From assembly GCA_947366545.1 (NCBI GenBank), contig CANBAL010000003.1, positions 1-55,491 of the forward strand: DNA of 55,491 nucleotides, given 5' to 3'. Both the position numbers and the translations under genes were made by a program. Under the pieces are notes generated by a model that saw only the letters and a list, made by a program, of their open reading frames with translations, made no database searches and was not told where the DNA came from. Of this stretch, positions 49,851 to 55,491 are shown one piece after another. Each line of letters begins with the position of its first letter. The stretch's first letter is position 1. This stretch comes from an uncultured Clostridia bacterium. GTDB taxonomy: Bacteria; Bacillota; Clostridia; Christensenellales; UBA1242.

Positions 49851-49884
49851 AATTACCGTATTATCTGCTTTCGGGGGGCGTAAA

Positions 49885-51654
49885 ATGCTTAAAATTTTAA
49901 GAAAAAACCTAAAACTTAAAGAATGGCTTATGATAGTAGCAAGTCTTGCTTTTATTGTACTTCAGGTCTGGCTAGATCTTAAAGTGCCTGAATATATGAG
50001 TAAGATTACTATGCTGGTGACGACAGAAGGCAACTCCATGACTGATGTGTGGATTAATGGTGGGTATATGCTGGCCTGCGCACTGGCAAGTGCACTTCTA
50101 TCGGTGGGCGTCGGCTTTTTTGCTGCACAAGTTTCCTCGGGTATGGCAAGGGCGGTAAGAAGTGATATCTTTGATAAAGTACAATCTTTTTCTAAAAAAG
50201 AAATGAAAAGTTTTTCCACCGCCAGTTTGATTACCCGCTCAACAAACGATGTTACTCAAATTCAGCGCTTTGTTGCAATGGGACTTCAAGTGCTTATTAA
50301 AGCCCCTATTCTTGCCACTTGGGCAATATGTAAAATAGTTGGAAAAAGTTGGCAATGGTCTGTGGCAACTGTGATTTGTATTGTGATTATTTTATCTGTC
50401 ATCATCATGCTTATGATTATTGTTCTACCAAAATTTAAGAAAATGCAAACCTTAACCGACAATATCAATCGTGTGACACGCGAAAACCTGACTGGACTAC
50501 GGGTAGTGCGCGCCTACAATGCGGAAAATTATGAGGCAAACAAATTTGAAAAAGCAAATGATGAACTTACCAAAACAAGTTTATTTTCAAACCGCATGAT
50601 GAGTCTTTTAGGTCCAGTTATGAGTATTAGTATGTCAGGGCTTTCTCTTGCCATTTACTGGATTGGCGCTGCACTTATAAATAATACCGCAATGACAGAC
50701 CCATTTACAAAACTCACTCTTTTCAGTGATATGGTTGTATTCTCCTCCTATGCTATGCAAATCGTAATGTCTTTCGTTATGCTTACCATGATTTTCATTA
50801 TGCTTCCAAGGGCAAGTGTATCTGCAAAAAGAATTAATGAAATATTAGATACCGTGCCAAGTGTGCAAGACGGAAATGGCGAATATGATATTCACTCACC
50901 AGTGCAAGGCGAAATTGAATTTAAGCATGTCTCTTTCAAATACCCAGATGCAGACGAGTATGTTCTTAGGGACATCAATTTTACTGTGCATAAAGGTGAA
51001 ACAGTGGCTTTTATAGGTTCTACTGGTAGCGGAAAAAGCACACTTATCGACCTTGTCCCTCGTTTCTATGATGCAACAGAAGGCGAGGTTATTGTTGACG
51101 GCGTGAATGTGAAGGATTATAAAGTCCAAGATTTACACAATAAACTCGGTTATGTATCACAAAAAGCCTTCCTATTCAGCGGCACTGTGTCCAGCAATAT
51201 TTCTTTTGGTGATGATATTGACGCAAAACCTACCGAAGAGGAAATTAAAAACGCAGTAAAAATTGCACAGGCAAAAGAATTTGTAGAAAAAATGCCTGAG
51301 ACCTATAATGCTGAAATCACTCAAGGCGGCAGCAATGTTTCTGGTGGACAAAAACAACGCCTTTCTATTGCAAGAGCGATTGCAAGAAATCCCGAAATAT
51401 TTATCTTTGATGACTCCTTCTCTGCCCTAGACTACAAAACAGATAAAAAACTCAGAAAAGCACTCAATAAATATCTTTCACACGCAACCTGCCTTATTGT
51501 CGCACAGCGTATCGGCACCATAAAACACGCCGATAAAATTATCGTGCTTGATGAGGGTGAAATGGTGGGCATCGGCACTCATGACGAACTTCTAAATTCT
51601 TGTGAGGTGTATAAAGAAATTGCACTTTCACAACTTTCAAAGGAGGAACTATAA
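49885..51654 (+). CDS. ABC exporter half-transporter, degenerate-Walker-B subunit
   Basis: A 589-residue half-transporter with six N-terminal membrane helices and a C-terminal nucleotide-binding domain, exporting drugs or lipids as one half of a heterodimer. Seen: Walker A GSTGSGKST, signature VSGGQ, and Walker B IFIFDDSFSALD, where the catalytic Glu is replaced by Asp (degenerate site). GGGGGG before ATG and a promoter at 49822; an in-frame ATG at 49822 lies within the promoter. The partner gene follows with a TAATG overlap. Confidence 0.93.
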   Translation: MLKILRKNLKLKEWLMIVASLAFIVLQVWLDLKVPEYMSKITMLVTTEGNSMTDVWINGGYMLACALASALLSVGVGFFAAQVSSGMARAVRSDIFDKVQSFSKKEMKSFSTASLITRSTNDVTQIQRFVAMGLQVLIKAPILATWAICKIVGKSWQWSVATVICIVIILSVIIMLMIIVLPKFKKMQTLTDNINRVTRENLTGLRVVRAYNAENYEANKFEKANDELTKTSLFSNRMMSLLGPVMSISMSGLSLAIYWIGAALINNTAMTDPFTKLTLFSDMVVFSSYAMQIVMSFVMLTMIFIMLPRASVSAKRINEILDTVPSVQDGNGEYDIHSPVQGEIEFKHVSFKYPDADEYVLRDINFTVHKGETVAFIGSTGSGKSTLIDLVPRFYDATEGEVIVDGVNVKDYKVQDLHNKLGYVSQKAFLFSGTVSSNISFGDDIDAKPTEEEIKNAVKIAQAKEFVEKMPETYNAEITQGGSNVSGGQKQRLSIARAIARNPEIFIFDDSFSALDYKTDKKLRKALNKYLSHATCLIVAQRIGTIKHADKIIVLDEGEMVGIGTHDELLNSCEVYKEIALSQLSKEEL

Positions 51655-53492
51655 TGGCTAAAAAACCTATGCGAAGCCACGGCGGAATGGGCGTGGTGGA
51701 AAAACCAAAAAATTTTAAAGCATCCTTTGGCAAACTTATCAGATACTCCAAAAAGCATATGTGGGGCGTTATAATTGCACTGCTGTTTGCAGTGGCTGGC
51801 ACCGTGCTTACTTTAATAGGGCCAAACAAGGTGAGTGACCTTACCGACCTAATTCGCAACTCTCTTCCAGTATTTGATGAACTTAGTCACACTTTAATAA
51901 GTCTTGGCACCCCTGTCGAAATGCAAAAGATTATCGAAATCGGCGTGTTCCTAGTTATTATATACGGCTTAAGTGCAGTGTTCAGTTATGTCCAAGGTTT
52001 TATTATGACAACCATTACTCAAAGACTTTCTAAAAGGATGAGAAAAGATATTTCCAGTAAGATTAACAGGCTGCCACTTAAATATATGGATAGCACACCT
52101 TATGGAGATGTCCTTAGCCGTGTAACCAACGATGTGGACACAATAGGCCAAACACTGAGTAACAGCATCACCACCCTCGTAAGTTCCATCACCCTTCTTG
52201 TTGGAAGTGTTGTAATGATGTTTATTACAAACTGGATTATGGCACTTGTTGCCATCGGCGCAAGTTTAATCGGTTTTATTTTCATCGCACTTGTAATGAA
52301 ATTTTCTCAAAAGCACTTTAAAGCGCAACAAGAAGAACTTGGTAATATCAACGGCCATATTGAAGAGGTGTATTCTGGTCATGATATCGTAAATGTCTAC
52401 AACGGCAAACGTGAAACAAAACAAAAGTTTGAAGAGATAAATACAAGGCTATATAACAGCGGCTGGAAATCACAATTTATTTCTGGACTTATGATGCCTA
52501 TCATGAACTTTATCGGAGATTTTGGCTATGTTGCCGTCTGCGTTGTAGGTGCAGTGCTTACAATGAGCGGTCATATATCCTTTGGTGTGATTATTGCCTT
52601 TATGCTTTATGTACGACTTTTCAATCAACCTTTGGCACAACTTGCACAGGCTTTCAACAATCTTCAATCCACCGCCGCCGCAAGTGAACGCGTGTTTGAG
52701 TTTCTTGATGAAAAAGAACTTGCCGATGAAAGCGATAAGACCTTTAAACTTGATAATATTCAAGGTAATGTAGAATTTAAGAATGTAAAATTTGGATACA
52801 ATCCAGAAAAAACAATCATTAAAGATTTCTCTGCCACAGTTAAAGCGGGGCAAAAGGTGGCTATTGTCGGGCCTACCGGTGCCGGTAAAACCACCCTCGT
52901 AAACCTCCTTATGCGGTTCTATGAAGTAGATAGTGGAGAGATACTAATTGACGGCGTTCCAATCAGCAGCCTTACAAGAGAAAATGTGCATGACCTTTTC
53001 TCAATGGTGCTTCAAGACACTTGGCTTTTTGAAGGCACGGTGCGAGATAACATTGTTTACAGCAAGGAAGGCGTGACTGATGAGGATGTGAAGGCGGCCT
53101 GCAAGGCGTGCGGCGTCCACCACTTTATTAAAAGTTTGCCACATGGCTATGATTCCGTTTTGGACGAAAATACATCTATTTCTGCTGGGCAAAGACAGCT
53201 TATGACGATTGCCAGAGCGATGATACAAAACAGGCCTATGCTTATATTAGACGAGGCAACAAGCAGTGTCGACACGCGTACCGAAGTACTCATCCAGAAA
53301 GCCATGGATAAACTCACCGAAGGGCGAACATCCTTCGTAATTGCACACAGGCTTTCGACAATAAAAAATGCCGACCTCATTTTAGTAATGAAAGACGGCG
53401 ATATAATTGAGCAAGGAAATCACAATGAATTACTTGCAAAAGGCGGCTTTTACGCAGACCTATACAACAGTCAATTTGAAGAGGAGGCTTAG
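51654..53492 (+). CDS. ABC exporter half-transporter, catalytic subunit
   Basis: A 612-residue partner of the preceding protein. The N-terminus has a cytosolic extension (MAKKPMRSHGGMG, proline/glycine-rich) as in TM287/288-like exporters, then six membrane helices and an ATP-binding domain with Walker A GPTGAGKTT, a non-consensus signature ISAGQ and a canonical Walker B ending LILDEATSSVD with the catalytic Glu. Paired with the first subunit this gives one consensus and one degenerate ATP site. AGGAGG lies before the ATG inside the end of the first gene. Followed by a terminator at 53478-53506. Confidence 0.95.
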   Translation: MAKKPMRSHGGMGVVEKPKNFKASFGKLIRYSKKHMWGVIIALLFAVAGTVLTLIGPNKVSDLTDLIRNSLPVFDELSHTLISLGTPVEMQKIIEIGVFLVIIYGLSAVFSYVQGFIMTTITQRLSKRMRKDISSKINRLPLKYMDSTPYGDVLSRVTNDVDTIGQTLSNSITTLVSSITLLVGSVVMMFITNWIMALVAIGASLIGFIFIALVMKFSQKHFKAQQEELGNINGHIEEVYSGHDIVNVYNGKRETKQKFEEINTRLYNSGWKSQFISGLMMPIMNFIGDFGYVAVCVVGAVLTMSGHISFGVIIAFMLYVRLFNQPLAQLAQAFNNLQSTAAASERVFEFLDEKELADESDKTFKLDNIQGNVEFKNVKFGYNPEKTIIKDFSATVKAGQKVAIVGPTGAGKTTLVNLLMRFYEVDSGEILIDGVPISSLTRENVHDLFSMVLQDTWLFEGTVRDNIVYSKEGVTDEDVKAACKACGVHHFIKSLPHGYDSVLDENTSISAGQRQLMTIARAMIQNRPMLILDEATSSVDTRTEVLIQKAMDKLTEGRTSFVIAHRLSTIKNADLILVMKDGDIIEQGNHNELLAKGGFYADLYNSQFEEEA

Positions 53493-53506
53493 CCTCCTTT
53501 TTTAAT
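53478..53506 (+). terminator. Terminator of the ABC operon
   Basis: GAGGAGGCT-TAG-AGCCTCC-type stem with the stop codon in the loop and a T-run; it also faces the SIMPL gene. Confidence 0.85.
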
Positions 53507-54203
53507 ACTCAAATACAACTTTAATATTTGCTCTTACAGTAATTTCACCTTTCATTATACTAGAAATCTCATTGTCAATATTCGATAGTGAATAAGCGTC
53601 ACGGGTGAATATGCTGTAACTGCCCTCTTCGCAAACTTCATAGGAAGATATCTCTCTGTCAGCGATTGCACTGGCCTTATTTTTAGCGTTTTCAAGTGCT
53701 TTTTCAAGTGCAAGTTTATATGCACTTTCATAATCCTCTATTGAAAAACTTATTCCACTAAACTTGTTGGCTCCGCTTTCAAGTAGCTTGTTTACTATTG
53801 TGCCAACATTGTCAACATCCTTGGTTTTAAAGTCAATATAATTAGACACTTGATAGCCTAAGAATTTCTCACCTTGGCTGTAATCATATCTTTGATAAAC
53901 ATAGAAGTTTTTGGTTTTAATATCTTCTTCCTTAACACCAAAATCTTTAATTGCATTGATAAGGTTTGAAATGCTTTGCGAGTTTTCTTTCTGTGCAGTC
54001 GCAAGGCTTTCATTCAAAGTCTCAACCCCTAAACTGATGACGGCCATGTCTGGTGCGAGTTTTATTTCTCCCACCCCGTTTACTGTGATTCTACTCACAC
54101 TCTCAGCACTGGTTATGGCTTCTACTGGTGACGTCATAGTAACACCAACCGCACCCACCACAACAAGCATTAAACAAACAATGGTAATAAAAAACTTTTT
54201 CAT
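53502..54203 (-). CDS. SIMPL domain (DUF541) exported protein
   Basis: A 233-residue SIMPL-domain (DUF541) protein with an N-terminal signal/anchor helix (about 4-27). Seen: RITVNGVGEIKLAPDMAVISLGVETL, the family start, then YDYSQGEKFLGYQVSNYIDFKTKDVDNVG and the C-terminal KASAIADREISSYEVCEEG. In other bacteria such proteins oligomerise into large rings (BP26-like); function unclear, sometimes linked to stress. GGAGG precedes the ATG. It is convergent with the ABC operon. Confidence 0.92.
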   Translation of the reverse strand: MKKFFITIVCLMLVVVGAVGVTMTSPVEAITSAESVSRITVNGVGEIKLAPDMAVISLGVETLNESLATAQKENSQSISNLINAIKDFGVKEEDIKTKNFYVYQRYDYSQGEKFLGYQVSNYIDFKTKDVDNVGTIVNKLLESGANKFSGISFSIEDYESAYKLALEKALENAKNKASAIADREISSYEVCEEGSYSIFTRDAYSLSNIDNEISSIMKGEITVRANIKVVFEY

Positions 54204-54271
54204 AATCTCCTCCCTTTACGCTTGTTAGAATTTGATTATAAAAAAGTTTTATTCGCGCTCGACAAACTTCG

Positions 54272-55351
54272 CTAGTTTATCTTACCTTTCTCTATTTTAA
54301 ATATCTTTGCTTCAAGACTACCTGCATCAAAATCGGTGGTTGTAAGTATTGTTTGTGTTTTAGAGGTAAATTTCAAAAGCCTTTGGCGGCGGAAAGAGTC
54401 AAGTTCACTGAATACATCGTCAAGTAGTAGTATTGGGTATTCGCCAATTCGGTTTTTAATAATTTCAAGTTCAGCAAGTTTCATAGAAAGTGCTACTGTG
54501 CGTTGCTGCCCTTGTGAGCCAAAGTTTTTCACTTCCACCCCATTAAGAAAGATATCAATATCATCTCTATGAGGGCCCACACTTGTAAACCCCAGTTTAA
54601 AATCCTTATCAATATTTTTTTGAAGGGCTTTCAGCATAACCGCGTCATAATTCTCTATATCATCACTAAGTCCACTGTACCGAAGTTCAAGTTTTTCCTC
54701 GCCGCCTGAGATATAGTTGTGCGCCATGGAGGCAAATGGTGCAAGTTCATTCAAAAAGTTATATCTCGCTTTTGCAATCTTCTTTGCAATGTCGCATAAC
54801 GCTCTATCCCAAATATCAATCGTCTGCTTTAAAACTTTAATGTCCTGCGAAGTTTTTAAAAGTTTATTTCGGTTTGCCAGTACCTTTTCATATCTACCCA
54901 GCAGATAAAAATATTTCTTGTCCGTTTGTGATATATCAATGTTCATAAAGCGGCGGCGCTCTTCAGGGCTATCTTTAATAAGTTTAAGTTCGTCTGGCGA
55001 GAAAAATACTGCATTCGCACAACCCATAAGTTCGCCTATTCTATGGAGCGGTATTCCGTCAACCTTAATCACTTTCTTTGTTTGATTATTAAAGATAAGT
55101 TCTATCACCTCGTCACGGTATTTTTTGTTGAACACCGCTTTGACATAACTATTTTCTTTATCCCAAGAAATAACTTCTTTTTCCTTGCTGGTTTTAAAAC
55201 TTTTTCCAATCACCGTGAAAAAAATTGCCTCAAGGAGATTTGTCTTCCCTTGTGCGTTCTTGCCTATCAGCACATTCAGCCCGTCAGAAAACTTTATCTT
55301 CGCGTTTTCATAAGAGCGGTAATTTTTCAGTGTCAGTTCACTTATCTTCAC
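54272..55351 (-). CDS. recF: DNA replication/repair protein RecF
   Basis: A 359-residue SMC-like ATPase that loads RecA at single-strand gaps with RecO and RecR. Seen: LKNYRSYENAKIKFSDGLNVLIG, Walker A GKNAQGKTNLLEA, the SPEERRRFMNIDISQ segment, the ABC signature FGSQGQQRTVALSMKLAE and Walker B ILLLDDVFSELD. The start is GTG at 55351: a TAATAT box lies six bases before it and no ribosome site is found for any nearby ATG. The usual dnaA-dnaN-yaaA neighbours upstream are missing on this strand; a divergent gene lies 118 bp away. Confidence 0.95.
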   Translation of the reverse strand: MKISELTLKNYRSYENAKIKFSDGLNVLIGKNAQGKTNLLEAIFFTVIGKSFKTSKEKEVISWDKENSYVKAVFNKKYRDEVIELIFNNQTKKVIKVDGIPLHRIGELMGCANAVFFSPDELKLIKDSPEERRRFMNIDISQTDKKYFYLLGRYEKVLANRNKLLKTSQDIKVLKQTIDIWDRALCDIAKKIAKARYNFLNELAPFASMAHNYISGGEEKLELRYSGLSDDIENYDAVMLKALQKNIDKDFKLGFTSVGPHRDDIDIFLNGVEVKNFGSQGQQRTVALSMKLAELEIIKNRIGEYPILLLDDVFSELDSFRRQRLLKFTSKTQTILTTTDFDAGSLEAKIFKIEKGKIN

Positions 55352-55357
55352 AACATT

Positions 55358-55386
55358 ATATTATCACTTCCATAAAGAAAAATCAA
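55358..55386 (-). promoter_or_regulatory. Leaderless-type promoter of recF
   Basis: Minus strand TTGATT (55386-55381), 17-nt spacer, TAATAT (55363-55358), six bases, GTG at 55351. Confidence 0.55.
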
Positions 55387-55411
55387 ACCCTATTCAATCG
55401 TTCATGAAAGC

Positions 55412-55440
55412 TTGACAAAAAAAATCGTGAATGTTATGAT
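55412..55440 (+). promoter_or_regulatory. Promoter of the gene starting at 55470
   Basis: TTGACA (55412-55417), 17-nt spacer, TATGAT (55435-55440). Confidence 0.8.
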
Positions 55441-55469
55441 TTTACTATCAATATTAAAAGGTGGCTTAT

Positions 55470-55491
55470 ATGCAAGAATTAAGTAGTTTAT
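55470..55491 (+). CDS. Start of a gene cut by the window edge
   Basis: ATG at 55470 with AAAGGTGG upstream and a good promoter; only MQELSSL is visible. Position beside recF would suit a replication gene such as dnaA, but no DnaA boxes were seen in 55352-55469, so the product is left open. Confidence 0.55.

Noticed and set aside
55352-55469. Replication origin beside recF
   Set aside because: No TTATCCACA-like DnaA boxes or AT-rich unwinding repeat were seen in the 118 bp available.

Overview
The window looks like a chromosomal segment of a low-GC, spore-forming Firmicute of the Clostridia type. It carries Spo0A, SpoIIE and a CwlD-like spore amidase, an aspartate-specific T-box leader, a DegV pair, DUF421, YitT and SIMPL proteins, purine-rich Shine-Dalgarno sequences and AT-rich spacers. 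There is no prophage, plasmid, insertion sequence or CRISPR array; most genes are housekeeping or envelope genes in short operons.

Layout. 1-5714: a truncated Ig-like lipoprotein, a TtcA/TilS-family tRNA-modifying enzyme, a proline-rich unknown protein, gpmI, and a small secreted Ig-like protein. 5730-6270: tRNA-Ile(GAT) with a structured leader, followed by a shattered second copy. 6262-8533: accessory genes (deoxyribosyltransferase-like, acetyltransferase, unknown, flavodoxin-like) with a short repeat on both sides of two of them. 8538-16551: one-carbon and translation genes: glyA, a membrane protein, an SDF symporter, then T-box, aspS, asnS and fhs. 16565-20198: DegV, DUF5131, EFR1-type ferredoxin/flavodoxin and two Nudix hydrolases. 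20236-22229: tRNA-Leu(TAG) with a broken 5' copy at its promoter, an alpha/beta hydrolase and a DUF421 protein. 22231-25927: spoIIE, a gmk-type kinase and cwlD. 26099-31328: lipoprotein, a HAD plus double-SpeD fusion, an SH3-like anchored protein, a coiled-coil fibre-like protein and a small membrane protein. 31384-37375: PflX-like radical SAM, Smr, spo0A, DUF5050-like lipoprotein, metallophosphoesterase, YqeY and alr. 37418-37647: tRNA-Met(CAT) with a broken copy. 37817-43073: DUF2207 protein, a hairpin-rich spacer, a membrane protein, a ferritin-like protein and a diacylglycerol-kinase-like enzyme. 43192-49734: YitT; an SDR, serine-palmitoyltransferase-like and MATE-HAD run; DegV; a small membrane protein. 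49885-55491: heterodimeric ABC exporter, SIMPL protein, recF and the first codons of a divergent gene.

Points that stand out. (1) The protein at 27637-29154 joins a HAD domain to two S-adenosylmethionine-decarboxylase-like domains whose catalytic residues are split between the two copies. (2) Spo0A has Glu in place of the phosphorylated Asp and has lost one acidic-pocket Asp. (3) A serine-palmitoyltransferase-like enzyme, a lipid-type SDR and a MATE flippase fused to a HAD phosphatase lie in a row, with a lipid kinase nearby, suggesting sphingoid-type lipid synthesis. (4) Eleven genes have a -10 box 5 to 8 nt (usually exactly 6) before the start codon and no Shine-Dalgarno sequence, which predicts leaderless mRNAs. 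(5) All three tRNA genes have a broken partial copy interrupted by palindromic inserts, two of which share one hairpin design; a similar GC-rich block follows alr between 19-bp direct repeats.

All calls come from reading the sequence by eye; no database search or folding program was run.
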